DNA of 58,628 nucleotides from Sedimenticola sp. (GTDB taxonomy: Bacteria; Pseudomonadota; Gammaproteobacteria; Chromatiales; Chromatiaceae), in contig JALXAM010000028.1 in assembly GCA_026992075.1 (NCBI GenBank), forward strand, positions 92,289 to 150,916, given 5' to 3'. Position 1 is the first letter of the stretch, and each line of letters starts with the position of its first letter. The notes below the pieces were generated by a model. It did not search any database. It worked only from the letters and a program-made list of their open reading frames with translations, and was not told the origin of the DNA. The position numbers and the translations under genes are program-made. Positions 19,417 to 32,418 of this stretch are shown here, piece by piece.

Positions 19417-19902
19417 TCACCCCTTCCGCAGCTCGCCGATCACCAGACGATTGCCCTGCACCACCCACGCCTGCCCGAAGCCACGCACGTAGCTTCCCTT
19501 CTCCACCTGGAAGCGGAAGAGATGGAAATCGGGCAGGCTGCGCAGCAGGGCCACCGTCTCGCCGAAGGCCGACTCCATCCGCTCCAGCAGCCTGTCCGCC
19601 TCCTTGCCCCTGACCTCCCCGGCCCGGCACTGGAGCACCAGCCGTTCGCGGGCGAAGAGGTTGCGCGCTTCGGCCTCGGGCTGGATGAACATGAGACTGG
19701 CCCTCGGGTTGGCCAGCAGATTGCGGGTGTGGGCGGCCAGCTCGCTGACGTAGATGCAGATGGCCTCGTCGTCGTCGAGAATGAAAGGTGCATAGCTGAT
19801 CTCCGGCTCGCCTGCCGGAGAGACGGTGGCCAGCAGGACGCTCCTGCAGCGGTCGCGCAGGGCGCGGGCGACTTGTTGGAGTTGTTGCTGCTCGTCTGTC
19901 AT
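19417..19902 (-). CDS. HugZ-like FMN-binding split-barrel protein (pyridoxamine 5'-phosphate oxidase family)
   Basis: 161 residues when started at MTDEQQQLQQVARAL (19902). The split-barrel core includes SVLLATVSPAGEPEISYAPF, ICIYVSELAAHTRNLLANP and RASLMFIQ, typical of HugZ/HutZ heme-utilisation proteins and related FMN proteins. The C-terminus KGSYVRGFGQAWVVQG resembles the HugZ heme/iron-linked tail. An extended frame to 20016 runs into R5 and is not used. It lies downstream of metH across the R5/R6 pair. Confidence 0.82.
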   Translation of the reverse strand: MTDEQQQLQQVARALRDRCRSVLLATVSPAGEPEISYAPFILDDDEAICIYVSELAAHTRNLLANPRASLMFIQPEAEARNLFARERLVLQCRAGEVRGKEADRLLERMESAFGETVALLRSLPDFHLFRFQVEKGSYVRGFGQAWVVQGNRLVIGELRKG

Positions 19903-19974
19903 GGTGGTTGCGAATACGCTGCATAGGTGGGGCTTCAAGCCCGACGAGGCGGATAATTCGAATGCTTTCCCGGG

Positions 19975-20080
19975 GCCGCCGGTCCGGTTCTCGTAGCGGG
20001 AACGCCGTGAATACATCCCTGTAGGCTCCGCGTCGGCGTCCCTGCCTCCGAGGTCCCGCTACGAGAACCGCCCCGTCGGC
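19975..20080 (+). repeat. R element 5
   Basis: A subfamily-2 core, forward orientation. The arms 19975-20001 and 20054-20080 contain TTCTCGTAGCGGGA, the same arm sequence as R2. With R6 and the linker 20081-20144 it is an inverted copy of the R1/R2 double unit. Confidence 0.9.
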
Positions 20081-20144
20081 TTGCCGACGGATCGCGGACA
20101 TTGGCGATCCGAAACGCCACTTGAACAACCGATAACGCTGCAAA

Positions 20145-20250
20145 GCCGGTGGGGGATCCTTGTTGGCGGGGTTTCGGCAGCAGGGATGCTGCCGCAAAGC
20201 TTACACGGATGTATTTACAGCGTCCCCGCCAACAAGGATCCCCCACCGGC
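20145..20250 (-). repeat. R element 6
   Basis: Perfect 27-bp arms (20145-20171 and 20224-20250) beginning GCCGGTGGGGGATCCTTG. The core is reversed, so the plus strand reads ACACGGAUGU and GCAGGGAUGC in the two loops. The 386-bp gap between the HugZ-like gene and metH consists of R5, linker, R6 and a GTCGGGC palindrome. Confidence 0.92.
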
Positions 20251-20270
20251 CCTGGGAAAGCGTTTCCGTT

Positions 20271-20288
20271 GTCGGGCTGAAGCCCGAC

Positions 20289-20292
<4 letters not shown>
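20271..20292 (-). repeat. GTCGGGCTGAAGCCCGAC repeat at the metH stop
   Basis: A palindromic repeat ending CCTAC that overlaps the metH stop codon (20289) and forms the outer edge of the R5/R6 unit. Confidence 0.85.
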
Positions 20293-24029
<3,737 letters not shown>

Positions 24030-24092
24030 GGTTGGGCAGGAAAAAGAGAATACGACAGCCGATTATACAGGCGCAGGCCGGCAGCGCGGGGA

Positions 24093-24115
24093 GGAACAAA
24101 AAACGGTTTTGTTCC
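24093..24115. promoter_or_regulatory. inverted repeat between metH and the Uma2 gene
   Basis: GGAACAAAA (24093-24101) and TTTTGTTCC (24107-24115) form a perfect 9-bp inverted repeat with a 5-nt spacer. A related GGGAACAAAG lies just before the Uma2 start. It sits in the 132-bp divergent promoter region and could be an operator or a hairpin in either leader. Confidence 0.4.
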
Positions 24116-24161
24116 CACCGTGCTAGAATAAAACCCTGCGGGAATTGGGGAACAAAGTGAG

Positions 24162-24707
24162 ATGGCACGGGCCTATCACGAACACTACACCGTGGAGGAC
24201 TACCGCCAGTGGGAGGGCGACTGGGAACTCATCCAGGGCATGCCCTACGCCATGACACCCTTCCCCAGCGTCAGCCACCAGGTCTGCCTTGCCGACCTTG
24301 TTTACCTGTTGCGCCAGGCGTTTGAGCAGGTGGACTCCTGCAGCAACTGCCTGGTGGCGGTGGCGCTGGACTGGGAGATTTTCTCCGATACCGTGGTCCG
24401 TCCTGATCTGCTGGTCACCTGCCATCAGCAGGGTGAACGCATCGTCACCACCCCTGAGCTGGTGGCCGAAGTGGTTTCACCCTCCAGCGCCAACCGGGAT
24501 GAAAACCTAAAATTCGATCTCTATGCCCGGGAAGGGGTGCAGTGGTACCTGCTGCTCTACCCGGACGAGCACCGCGCCCGCATCTACCGGAACCAGGAGG
24601 GGCGATTCGTCAAGATGGCCGATGCCGGCAAGGAAACGGTGGAGCTGGAAATCGGCGAATGCCGCTTTTCCCTGCCTTTTGGGCGCCTCTGGCGCGGCGA
24701 CAGGTGA
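24162..24707 (+). CDS. Uma2 family protein (PD-(D/E)XK nuclease-like, DUF820)
   Basis: A 181-residue Uma2 fold protein. The nuclease-like residues are in VVRPDLLVTC (Asp) and LVAEVVSPSSANRDEN (Glu), followed by KFDLYAREGVQWYLLL, all typical of the family. Uma2 proteins are abundant in cyanobacteria and many proteobacteria; their role is unknown, though a restriction-like or transposon-linked role is often suggested. It is divergent from metH. Confidence 0.85.
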   Translation: MARAYHEHYTVEDYRQWEGDWELIQGMPYAMTPFPSVSHQVCLADLVYLLRQAFEQVDSCSNCLVAVALDWEIFSDTVVRPDLLVTCHQQGERIVTTPELVAEVVSPSSANRDENLKFDLYAREGVQWYLLLYPDEHRARIYRNQEGRFVKMADAGKETVELEIGECRFSLPFGRLWRGDR

Positions 24708-24815
24708 TCAGCCGGTTTCCCCGGCAAATATTTTTCTAGCAGCTGCCGTTCAAACTACTGGATCTCCGGGCGGAAAGATGCCGACGGATGGCGCCCGGCA
24801 TGGTGGTGACACGCC

Positions 24816-25112
24816 TCATTTGCTCTCGCTGATCACCTGGCCGGGATGGCTGCCCACCTTCAGCTTGCCCTGGTAGGTGAGCACGTTGCCGAAGGAAAGG
24901 CCTCCCTTCTGGCGCCGTACCCTGGCGTTCTGCTCCCAGGTCCACAGGTGGCCGTCCCGCGTGTCCAGGATGAACACCTTGGGGCTGAGGGAGCCGGTGG
25001 TGCTGGAGGCGCCGGCGCTGTGCAACACCACCGCCTGGTAGCGACCGTCTTCCGCGGCCGACCCCAGAGCGGGCAGGAGAAGCAGGGAGGCAAGCAGGAT
25101 GTGTCGTTTCAT
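24816..25112 (-). CDS. small secreted protein of unknown function
   Basis: 97 residues when started at MKRHILLASLLLLPALGSAA, a clean Sec signal peptide (25112). The mature part is about 77 residues (DGRYQAVVLHSAGAS, KVFILDTRDGHLWTWEQNAR), with a short beta-strand pattern like a single propeller blade. I do not recognise a family. The gene converges on the Uma2 gene and diverges from leuS. Confidence 0.7.
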   Translation of the reverse strand: MKRHILLASLLLLPALGSAAEDGRYQAVVLHSAGASSTTGSLSPKVFILDTRDGHLWTWEQNARVRRQKGGLSFGNVLTYQGKLKVGSHPGQVISESK

Positions 25113-25257
25113 GGCGGTGCTCCTTTTCCGGTTTGGATCGAGTCCATCCTGCCAGCCCCGACGGGCCCTGTCCAACGGGTGGTCCCGAAACGGTTCATGC
25201 ACATCGCCTGGTGCGGTATCCTAACCGGCTGTTTTCAACGAAGGCGGCTGTACCCAG

Positions 25258-27807
25258 ATGGATTCCCAATACGATCCCAAGCGCATCGAGTCCGAGGCCC
25301 AGCGGTACTGGGAGGAGAACCGGAGCTTCCGTGCGGTGGAGGACCCGGCCCGGGAGAAGTTCTACTGCCTCTCCATGTTCCCCTACCCCTCCGGCAAGCT
25401 GCACATGGGCCACGTGCGCAACTACACCCTGGGCGACGTGGTGGCGCGCTACCAGCGGATGCTGGGCAAGAACGTGCTCCAGCCCATGGGCTGGGACGCC
25501 TTTGGCCTGCCGGCCGAGAACGCCGCCATCCAGCACGGCGTGCCGCCGGCCAAGTGGACCCGCGACAACATCGCCCACATGAAGGGCCAGCTCAGACAGT
25601 TCGGTTTTGGCTACGACTGGGAGCGCGAGCTGGCCACCTGCGATCCCGATTACTACAAGTGGGAGCAGTGGTTCTTCACCCGGTTGATGAAGAAGGGCAT
25701 CGCCTACCGCAAGAAGGCCACGGTGAACTGGGATCCTGTGGACCAGACGGTGCTGGCCAACGAGCAGGTGATCGACGGCAAAGGCTGGCGCTCCGGCGCA
25801 CCGGTGGAGAAGCGCGACATCGAGCAGTGGTTCCTGCGCATCACCGACTATGCCCAGGAGCTGCTGGACGACCTCGACCAGCTCGACGGCTGGCCCGAGC
25901 AGGTGGTCACCATGCAGCGCAACTGGATCGGCCGCTCGGAAGGGGTGCGCATGGTCTTTGACATCGCCGGCTGGGACGAGAAGCTGGAGATCTTCACCAC
26001 CCGCCCCGACACTCTCATGGGGGTCACCTACGTGGCGGTGGCTGCCGAGCACCCCCTGGCGCTGGAGGTGGCCAGGAACAACCCGGAGCTGGCCACCTTC
26101 ATCGAAGAGTGCCGCAAGGGAGGCGTCTCCGAGGCCGAGCTGGAGACCATGGAGAAGAAGGGCTTTCCCCTGGGGGTGGAGGCGCTCCACCCGGTCACCG
26201 GTGAGCCGGTGCCGGTGTACGCCGCCAACTTCGTCCTCATGAGCTATGGTACCGGCGCGGTGATGGCGGTGCCGGCCCATGACCAGCGCGACTGGGAGTT
26301 CGCCGAGAAGTATGGCATTCCCAAGAAGCAGGTGATCTTTCCCGAGGACGGCTCCGAGGCCTCCATCGAGGAAGGGGCCTACACCAAGAAGGGGGTGCTG
26401 GTGGATTCGGGCCCTTTCACCGGCCTCACCTCCGAGGCCGCTTTCGATGCCATCGCCGCCTGGCTGGAGGAGCATGGCAAGGGCGGCAGGACGGTGAACT
26501 TCCGCCTGCGCGACTGGGGGGTGAGCCGCCAGCGCTACTGGGGCTGCCCCATCCCGGTGATATACGACGCCCAGGGCAACCCCGAACCGGCCACCGAGTT
26601 CCCGGTGAGACTGCCCGAGGAGGTGGTGCCCGACGGGTCCGGCTCGCCGCTGAAGAAGATGCCGGAGTTCTACGACCTGGGCGACGGGCGGGTGCGGGAA
26701 ACCGACACCTTCGACACCTTCATGGAATCGAGCTGGTACTACGCCCGCTACTGCTGCCCCGACAACGACCAGGCGATGCTCGACGAGCGCGCCCGCTACT
26801 GGCTGCCGGTGGACCAGTACATCGGCGGGGTGGAGCACGCCATCCTCCACCTTCTCTACGCCCGCTTCTTTCACAAGCTGATGCGCGACGAGGGGCTGGT
26901 GCATAGTGACGAACCCTTCACCCGGCTGCTCACCCAGGGAATGGTGGTGGCCGACACCTACTACCGCGAGCGGGAGGATGGTTCCCGCGAGTGGTTCAAC
27001 CCTTCCGAGGTGGAGATCGAGCGGGACGAGAAGGGGCGCGTGGTGCGCGCCGTGCTCAAGAGCGACGGCCTGCCGGTGCAGCACGGCGGGGTGGAGAAGA
27101 TGTCCAAGTCCAAGAACAACGGCGTCGATCCCCAGCCCCTGTTGGACCGCTACGGGGCCGACACCGTGCGCCTCTACATGATGTTCACCGCCCCGCCCGA
27201 GCAGTCGCTGGAGTGGTCCGACGAAGGGGTGGAGGGGGCCTTCCGTTTCCTGCGCCGGCTCTGGAACCTGGCGGCGGAAAAGAAAGAGAAGATCCAGGCG
27301 TCCGAAAGCTATCCGGAAACCCTGGACGATGATCTGCGGGAGGCGCGGCGCGAGATGCACGGCCTGTTGAAGAAGGCGCTCTTCGACTACCAGCGTCAGC
27401 AGTTCAACACCGTGGTCTCCGCCTGCATGAGCCTGGTGAACCTGCTCTCGAAGCAGGCGCAGCCTGCCCTGTTGCGCGAGGGGATGGGCATCCTGCTGCG
27501 GCTGTTGGCGCCCATTGCGCCCCACGTGGCCCATGTGCTCTGGCGCGAGCTGGGCTACGGCGAGGACATCCTCCAGGCCGGCATGCCCGAAGTGGACGAG
27601 AAGGCCCTGGAGCGCGACACCATCGAGTACGTGGTGCAGGTCAACGGCAAGGTGCGCGGCAAGGTGCAGGTGCCCGCCGACGCCGACCGCGAAGCCGTGG
27701 AACAGGCCGCTCTGGCCAACGACAACGCCCGCCGCTTCATCGGCGACAAGCCGGTGCGCAAGGTGATCGTGGTACCCGGCAAGCTGGTCAACATCGTGGC
27801 CAAATGA
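25258..27807 (+). CDS. leuS: leucyl-tRNA synthetase
   Basis: An 849-residue class I synthetase. HIGH is present as HMGH in [17 protein letters not shown], and KMSKS in [13 protein letters not shown]. The CP1 editing domain is recognisable ([20 protein letters not shown]). The C-terminal domain ends [17 protein letters not shown]. The normal order leuS-lptE-holA follows. The stop overlaps a possible lptE ATG. Confidence 0.98.
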   Translation: MDSQYDPKRIESEAQRYWEENRSFRAVEDPAREKFYCLSMFPYPSGKLHMGHVRNYTLGDVVARYQRMLGKNVLQPMGWDAFGLPAENAAIQHGVPPAKWTRDNIAHMKGQLRQFGFGYDWERELATCDPDYYKWEQWFFTRLMKKGIAYRKKATVNWDPVDQTVLANEQVIDGKGWRSGAPVEKRDIEQWFLRITDYAQELLDDLDQLDGWPEQVVTMQRNWIGRSEGVRMVFDIAGWDEKLEIFTTRPDTLMGVTYVAVAAEHPLALEVARNNPELATFIEECRKGGVSEAELETMEKKGFPLGVEALHPVTGEPVPVYAANFVLMSYGTGAVMAVPAHDQRDWEFAEKYGIPKKQVIFPEDGSEASIEEGAYTKKGVLVDSGPFTGLTSEAAFDAIAAWLEEHGKGGRTVNFRLRDWGVSRQRYWGCPIPVIYDAQGNPEPATEFPVRLPEEVVPDGSGSPLKKMPEFYDLGDGRVRETDTFDTFMESSWYYARYCCPDNDQAMLDERARYWLPVDQYIGGVEHAILHLLYARFFHKLMRDEGLVHSDEPFTRLLTQGMVVADTYYREREDGSREWFNPSEVEIERDEKGRVVRAVLKSDGLPVQHGGVEKMSKSKNNGVDPQPLLDRYGADTVRLYMMFTAPPEQSLEWSDEGVEGAFRFLRRLWNLAAEKKEKIQASESYPETLDDDLREARREMHGLLKKALFDYQRQQFNTVVSACMSLVNLLSKQAQPALLREGMGILLRLLAPIAPHVAHVLWRELGYGEDILQAGMPEVDEKALERDTIEYVVQVNGKVRGKVQVPADADREAVEQAALANDNARRFIGDKPVRKVIVVPGKLVNIVAK

Positions 27808-27884
27808 AAGCGGTCGGGATCACAACTCCCGGTAAGAAGCCCGTCCCCGTGCCGGAGGGAAAAAGTCTGGAAGGCTTGTCAGTA

Positions 27885-27947
27885 GTTCGCGGCCGGGAGG
27901 CTGCTCCTACGGTGGATTGCCGTAGGAGGCGCGTCCCCGCGCCGAAC
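27885..27947. repeat. family E inverted repeat at the 5' end of lptE
   Basis: GTTCGCGGCCGGGAGGCTGC...TCCTACGG and CCGTAGGAGGCGCG...CGCGCCGAAC are inverted halves around a short loop. The element lies between leuS and the lptE signal peptide and is translated in frame if the ATG at 27804 is used. Confidence 0.75.
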
Positions 27948-27971
27948 CCGGCGCCTGCTCTGGGTGGGACT

Positions 27972-28448
27972 TTGGGAATCTGGCTGCTGTTTTCCATCAT
28001 TATTTTACTCACCGCCTGCGGCTTCCATCCCCGCGGTGCCATGGTGCAGGTGCCGAAAGAGCTGCAACCGCTGCGTCTCACCGGCCTGGCCGACTACCAC
28101 CCTTTCATGCGGGAGTTGCGCCACCAGCTGGAACTGGCCGGTGCCCAGCTCACCGAGGATCCCGAGCAAGCCAAGAGCCTGGTGCGGGTGCGGGTGCGGC
28201 GGGAGGGTCGCGTCTTCTCGGTGAATGCCAACAACAACGCGGTGGAATACGAGTACCTCTTCACCCTGGATTTCGACGTGGAGTCCCCGCCGGGAACCCG
28301 GCTGAATAGCGAGCGCATCCAGACCCGACGCATCGTCTATGCCCCGGGGGGCGAGCTGCTGGGCCGGGTGCGGGAAGGCGAGATGCGTGAGCGGGACGTC
28401 TACAGCGAGCTGGCGCAGCGCCTCATCCGCCGCCTTTCGGCCCTTTGA
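27972..28448 (+). CDS. lptE: LPS-assembly lipoprotein LptE
   Basis: A lipoprotein that plugs the LptD outer-membrane LPS translocon. The lipobox is LLTAC followed by GFHPRG. A TTG at 27972 puts the signal peptide (LGIWLLFSIIILLTAC) at the N-terminus and gives 158 residues. An ATG at 27804 overlaps the leuS stop (ATGA) and is in frame, but it would add 56 residues that include the family E repeat. The body shows the LptE pattern (YHPFMRELRHQLELAGAQLT). leuS-lptE-holA is the conserved order. Confidence 0.85.
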   Translation: MGIWLLFSIIILLTACGFHPRGAMVQVPKELQPLRLTGLADYHPFMRELRHQLELAGAQLTEDPEQAKSLVRVRVRREGRVFSVNANNNAVEYEYLFTLDFDVESPPGTRLNSERIQTRRIVYAPGGELLGRVREGEMRERDVYSELAQRLIRRLSAL

Positions 28449-28450
28449 CC

Positions 28451-29485
28451 ATGCGCCTGCGTGCCGACCAGCTGGCGGGCCATCTGGAGCGATCGCTGGC
28501 GCCGGTCTACCTGGTGAGCGGGAACGAGCCGCTGCTGGTGGGCGAGGCCACCGACGCCATCCGCGTCGCGGCGCGCAAGGCCGGTTACGTCAGCCGCGAA
28601 CTGCTGGAGGCCGACAGCCGTTTCGACTGGAACCTGCTGGCACAGCAGGCGGAAGAGATGTCCCTCTTCGCCGAGCGAAAGATCGTCGATCTGCGCCTAC
28701 CGGGGGGCAAACCAGGTCGCGAGGGGAGCAAGGCCCTGGTCGAGTGGTGCGAGCGGCTGCCCGAGGAGACCCTACTGTTGGTGACCCTGCCCAAACTGGA
28801 TCGAAGCCAGGCCAGCAGCAAGTGGGTCAAGACGCTGGAGAAGGCCGGGGTGCTGGTGCAGGTGTGGCCGCCGGACCCGAAGCAGCTGCCGCGCTGGATC
28901 GAACAGCGCATGCGCGCCGCCGGCCTGCAGCCGGCGCCCGGCGTGGCCAGGCTGCTGGCCGAGCGCACCGAGGGGAACCTGCTGGCGGCGCAGCAGGAGA
29001 TCGAGAAGCTGCGCCTGCTTCACGGCGAGGGCGAGGTGGATGAAGCACTGGCGCGCCAGGCGGTCTCCGACAGCGCCCGCTACGATGTCTTTACTCTGGT
29101 GGACGCCGCCCTCGAGGGCGACGCCCGCCGCGCCCTGCGCATCCTGGCCGGGCTGCGCGGCGAAGGGGTGGCTCTGCCGGTGGTGCTCTGGGCCCTGGCG
29201 CGGGAGGCGCGCACCCTGGCTGCCGTTGCAACCGACTTGGAACGGGGCGTGCCCCTGGCCCGGGCAGTGGCCGGGGCAGGCGTCTGGAAGAGCCGCCAGC
29301 CCCTGGTGAGCCGGGGCGTCCAGCGGCTGAAACTGGCACAATGGCAGCAATTGCTGCAACAGTGCGCCGCCGCCGATACCATCATCAAGGGCGCCGAAGC
29401 GGACGATCCCTGGCTGCAGCTGGAGCGCATCGCGCTGGCCATGGCCGGCGCCGCGCCCCTGGAGCGCCTGTGGCCGCTTGCTTGA
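28451..29485 (+). CDS. holA: DNA polymerase III delta subunit
   Basis: A 344-residue clamp-loader subunit that opens the beta clamp. The N-terminal sequence MRLRADQLAGHLERSLAPVYLVSGNEPLL is typical. The ATG follows the lptE stop by two bases. The later VSDSARYDVFTLVDAALEGD block is a HolA hallmark. It is followed by R element 7 rather than directly by nadD. Confidence 0.93.
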   Translation: MRLRADQLAGHLERSLAPVYLVSGNEPLLVGEATDAIRVAARKAGYVSRELLEADSRFDWNLLAQQAEEMSLFAERKIVDLRLPGGKPGREGSKALVEWCERLPEETLLLVTLPKLDRSQASSKWVKTLEKAGVLVQVWPPDPKQLPRWIEQRMRAAGLQPAPGVARLLAERTEGNLLAAQQEIEKLRLLHGEGEVDEALARQAVSDSARYDVFTLVDAALEGDARRALRILAGLRGEGVALPVVLWALAREARTLAAVATDLERGVPLARAVAGAGVWKSRQPLVSRGVQRLKLAQWQQLLQQCAAADTIIKGAEADDPWLQLERIALAMAGAAPLERLWPLA

Positions 29486-29531
29486 GCAACATTCACCACA
29501 GAGGCACAGAGAGCACGGAGAATGGAAAGGT

Positions 29532-29551
29532 GGGTCGGGCTTCAGCCCGAC
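29532..29551 (+). repeat. GTCGGGCTTCAGCCCGAC repeat
   Basis: Left outer palindrome of the R7 unit. The degenerate right partner is at 29699-29720. Confidence 0.85.
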
Positions 29552-29574
29552 GAACCGCGCGACAACATCAGAAC

Positions 29575-29680
29575 GCCGGTGGGGGATCCTTCGTGGCGGG
29601 GTTTCGGCAGCAGGGATGCTGCCGCAAAGCCTACAGGGAAGTATTCACGGCGTCCCCGCCACGAAGGATCCCCCACCGGC
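29575..29680 (-). repeat. R element 7
   Basis: Perfect 27-bp arms (29575-29601 and 29654-29680) beginning GCCGGTGGGGGATCCTTC. They differ from R6 only in the TTCGTG versus TTGTTG segment, changed on both arms. The core is reversed, so the sense strand of holA/proA reads GCAGGGAUGC and ACAGGGAAGU. It fills much of the 272-bp holA-proA gap. Confidence 0.92.
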
Positions 29681-29698
29681 CCCACGACCAAGCACCAC

Positions 29699-29720
29699 GT
29701 CGGACTGAAGTCCGGCCTAC
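29699..29720 (-). repeat. GTCGGACTGAAGTCCGGC repeat
   Basis: Degenerate palindromic repeat ending CCTAC, right outer edge of the R7 unit. Confidence 0.75.
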
Positions 29721-29757
29721 AGTTGATTACTGACTACTGACAACTGACCACTTCAAA

Positions 29758-31020
29758 ATGAACGACATCCAAGCCTACATGCAGGAGACCGGCCGCAAGG
29801 CCCGCGCTGCCGCGCGGGTGCTGGCCGCCGCCACCACCGCGCAGAAGAACACCGCCCTGGAGGCGGTGGCCGACATTCTCGACGCCAGCCGCGAGACGCT
29901 GGCCGAAGAGAACCGCAAGGACCTGGAGGCCGGCCGCGAGAAGGGGCTCTCCGACGCCCTCCTCGACCGGTTGGAGCTGACCCCGGCGCGCATCGACACC
30001 ATGATCGAGGGGCTGCGCCAGATCGCCGCCCTGCCCGATCCCATCGGCGAGATCTTCGACCTCAAGTACCGCCCCTCCGGCATCCAGGTGGGGCGTATGC
30101 GGGTGCCCCTGGGGGTGGTGGGGATCATCTACGAGTCCCGCCCCAACGTCACCGCCGACGCCGCTGCGCTGTGCTTGAAATCGGGTAACGCCACCGTGCT
30201 GCGCGGCGGCTCCGAGGCCTTCCACTCCAACCAGGCCATCGCCGCCGCCATCCGGGAGGGGCTGGAGAAGGCCGGCCTGCCCGGCGACAGCGTGCAGGTG
30301 GTGCAGACCACCGACCGCGCCGCCGTGGGCGCCATGATCACCATGCCCGAGTACATCGACGTCATCATCCCGCGTGGCGGCAAGGGGCTCATCGAGCGCA
30401 TCTCGCGCGAGGCGCGGGTGCCGGTGATCAAGCACCTGGACGGCATCTGCCACGTCTACGTGGACGACGAGGCCGACCCGCAGAAGGCCTTCGACGTGGC
30501 CCTCAACGCCAAGACCCAGCGCTACGGCACCTGCAACACCATGGAGACCCTGCTGGTGAACGGGACCGTGGCGGAGGATTTCCTACCGCGCCTGGCCGGG
30601 GCGCTGTGGGAGAAGGGGGTGGAGCTGCGCGGCTGCGAGCGCACCCGCGCCATCCTCGGCGAGAAGTGCCTGCCGGCCACCGAAGAGGACTGGGACACCG
30701 AATACCTGGCCCCCATCCTCTCCATCCGCGTGGTGGAGGACATCGACCAGGCCATGGAGCACATCGAGCGACACAGCTCTCGTCACACCGACGCCATCGT
30801 CACCGAGAACTACACCAAGGCGCGCCGCTTCCTGCGCGAGGTGGACTCCAGCTCGGTGATGGTCAACGCCTCCACCCGCTTCGCCGACGGCTTCGAGTAC
30901 GGCCTGGGTGCCGAGATCGGCATCTCCACCGACAAGTTCCACGCCCGCGGCCCGGTGGGGCTGGAGGGGCTCACTTCGGTGAAGTTCATCGTCCTGGGAG
31001 ACGGCCAGGTGCGGCAGTAA
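29758..31020 (+). CDS. proA: gamma-glutamyl phosphate reductase
   Basis: 420 residues. An NADPH-dependent aldehyde-dehydrogenase-fold enzyme of proline synthesis that reduces gamma-glutamyl phosphate to the semialdehyde. The catalytic cysteine is in [30 protein letters not shown] and [16 protein letters not shown] are family signatures. The order holA-proA-nadD is that of Pseudomonas-type genomes, but here a minus-strand cassette separates proA from nadD. Confidence 0.97.
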   Translation: MNDIQAYMQETGRKARAAARVLAAATTAQKNTALEAVADILDASRETLAEENRKDLEAGREKGLSDALLDRLELTPARIDTMIEGLRQIAALPDPIGEIFDLKYRPSGIQVGRMRVPLGVVGIIYESRPNVTADAAALCLKSGNATVLRGGSEAFHSNQAIAAAIREGLEKAGLPGDSVQVVQTTDRAAVGAMITMPEYIDVIIPRGGKGLIERISREARVPVIKHLDGICHVYVDDEADPQKAFDVALNAKTQRYGTCNTMETLLVNGTVAEDFLPRLAGALWEKGVELRGCERTRAILGEKCLPATEEDWDTEYLAPILSIRVVEDIDQAMEHIERHSSRHTDAIVTENYTKARRFLREVDSSSVMVNASTRFADGFEYGLGAEIGISTDKFHARGPVGLEGLTSVKFIVLGDGQVRQ

Positions 31021-31034
31021 CCTGACCGGCAGGT

Positions 31035-31364
31035 TCAGGTGGCAACCGTGGTGGAAGAGGGCGTGCGCCGGAACCAGGCCACGCCCTCTTCCTCGATATG
31101 GCGACGGAGCCTTTTGTTCCCGATCCGGTTGATGAGCAACAGATCCACCTGATGGGGAATGGTGGTGGCCTCGATCTCTTCTTTGAACCGGGCCAGGTCG
31201 TCCAGGTCGAGGGCCTTTCCATAGAGCGCCAGATCGATGTCCGAGTTGGGACGATGGTTGCCCAGGGCACGCGAGCCGAAGAGCACCACCTGTTCCACCT
31301 TCGGGTTGGCCGCGAGGATTTCGATGAGCGTTTTGCGGTGGACCGGCTTGATGCCGTCGTTCAT
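31035..31364 (-). CDS. MNT-domain nucleotidyltransferase (antitoxin-like)
   Basis: A 109-residue minimal nucleotidyltransferase. The catalytic signature is GSRALGNHRPNSDIDLALYG (GSX10DXD). It overlaps the upstream HEPN gene by four bases (31361-31364). This pair resembles HEPN/MNT toxin-antitoxin modules in which the MNT protein AMPylates or otherwise neutralises the HEPN RNase. Direct function is inferred from family and context. Confidence 0.85.
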   Translation of the reverse strand: MNDGIKPVHRKTLIEILAANPKVEQVVLFGSRALGNHRPNSDIDLALYGKALDLDDLARFKEEIEATTIPHQVDLLLINRIGNKRLRRHIEEEGVAWFRRTPSSTTVAT

Positions 31365-31783
31365 TGGCGCTGTTCCAACCGTTGCAGCACCGAGCTCAGC
31401 ACGGGGCAGTAACGCTCCCGGATCAGCGTTTCCGCCTCCAGGGCAAGATCTTCCCGGTAGGTGTGAGCCAGCAGATTCCGCTTGTTCAAGGCATCGAGCA
31501 GCGCCTCGGCCTCTTCTTCCGTGAGCAGGCCGGCACTGAACCCCTGGCGAATGGCTTCACGAGGGGAGTTGGCCTCCAGTCCCAGATGAGCCAGCAGATC
31601 CTTCAGCGTCTTCCACGCCAGCTCGAAGGTGAATTCGAAGGTCTGCACCAGACCCGCCCGTTCCAGGCGGGTATAGTCCCCTTTGGCACAGGCTTCGGTC
31701 AGTTCGCCCAGCGCCAGGCGGAAGTTCTCCAGCCGCTGGCGCCAGCGGGCCTCTTTCGGTTCCGTGGTTGCCATCTCATTCAC
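31361..31783 (-). CDS. HEPN-type nucleotidyltransferase substrate-binding protein (HI0074 family), likely toxin
   Basis: A 140-residue all-helical protein. FEFTFELAWKTLKDLL and SPREAIRQGFSAGLL are signatures of the HI0074-like NTase substrate-binding family. The HEPN RNase motif RX4H is visible as RNLLAHTYRED. It precedes and overlaps the MNT gene, the usual order of these modules. A second Met at 31774 (MATTEPKE) could be the start. Confidence 0.83.
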   Translation of the reverse strand: MNEMATTEPKEARWRQRLENFRLALGELTEACAKGDYTRLERAGLVQTFEFTFELAWKTLKDLLAHLGLEANSPREAIRQGFSAGLLTEEEAEALLDALNKRNLLAHTYREDLALEAETLIRERYCPVLSSVLQRLEQRQ

Positions 31784-31817
31784 CTTCCCTTTGGTGGATT
31801 CATGATACGGTAAATGT

Positions 31818-32411
31818 TCATTTGCGGCCCACGTTGCCGGCCAGCAGGTCGGGGATGTCCACCAGCACCAGCAGCAGGCGGTAGGCGCGGAGCACGGTTT
31901 CGGCGTCGGATACGCCAGCCGACAGCTGCCTTTTCACCGTGGCGAGGTAGTCAGCCGCCAGGGCTCGGCTCTCGGGATGACTCTCCAGGCGATCCAGAAC
32001 CTGCGTGCTCCAGCCGGCGAAATCCACCTTGTCGTCCAGCATCAGCAGGTCGTTGAAGCGCTCGTCGGGGAAATCGATGAAGGTCAGTTCCACGTCGGTC
32101 CAGGACCAGTCCCTGCGCTGAAAGGCGCAGTGGTAATAGAGGGCGTCGGCGGTCTTGTCGGGCCAGCGCATTTCGTGGCGGAAGCTGTTGTAGTACTTCT
32201 CGTGCGGCAGCATGGGAATTTTCATTCCCGGCAGGGATCGTTCTTCGAAACAGATGATTTCCGCCGGCTGTTTTTTCGAACCCGGATGCAGCCCCAACAG
32301 CTCGGGGTGGTGGTTTTTCAGATGGCTGATGAGCGAGGTGAGCAGAACCGTCTTGCCCGAGTTGCCGATGCCGACCACGCCGATGGTGCGTTTGTAGGTA
32401 AAAGGATGCAT
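31818..32411 (-). CDS. YcjX-like P-loop GTPase, apparently N-terminal domain only
   Basis: A 197-residue protein starting MHPFTYKRTIGVVG. A Walker A motif, GIGNSGKTVLLTSL, is followed by a long insert and a Walker B-like ELTFIDFPDERFNDLLML, then DFAGWSTQVL. This arrangement resembles the N-terminal half of YcjX/DUF463 ATPases, which are about 460 residues. The protein ends at LLAGNVGRK with no visible continuation. It is either a genuine short form or a truncated gene. It lies 8 bp after one nucleotidyltransferase gene and 34 bp before the HEPN gene. Confidence 0.55.
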   Translation of the reverse strand: MHPFTYKRTIGVVGIGNSGKTVLLTSLISHLKNHHPELLGLHPGSKKQPAEIICFEERSLPGMKIPMLPHEKYYNSFRHEMRWPDKTADALYYHCAFQRRDWSWTDVELTFIDFPDERFNDLLMLDDKVDFAGWSTQVLDRLESHPESRALAADYLATVKRQLSAGVSDAETVLRAYRLLLVLVDIPDLLAGNVGRK

Positions 32412-32418
32412 GCTCCAG

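Noticed and set aside
20145-20250. Recurring peptide like AGFRQQGCCRKAYRDVFTA in many short frames
   Set aside because: It is the translation of the R core and appears only because the DNA repeat recurs; the frames have no ribosome binding site and differ in length.
24030-24161. Cobalamin riboswitch upstream of metH
   Set aside because: Only 132 bp separate metH from the divergent gene and no B12-box or matching helices are seen.
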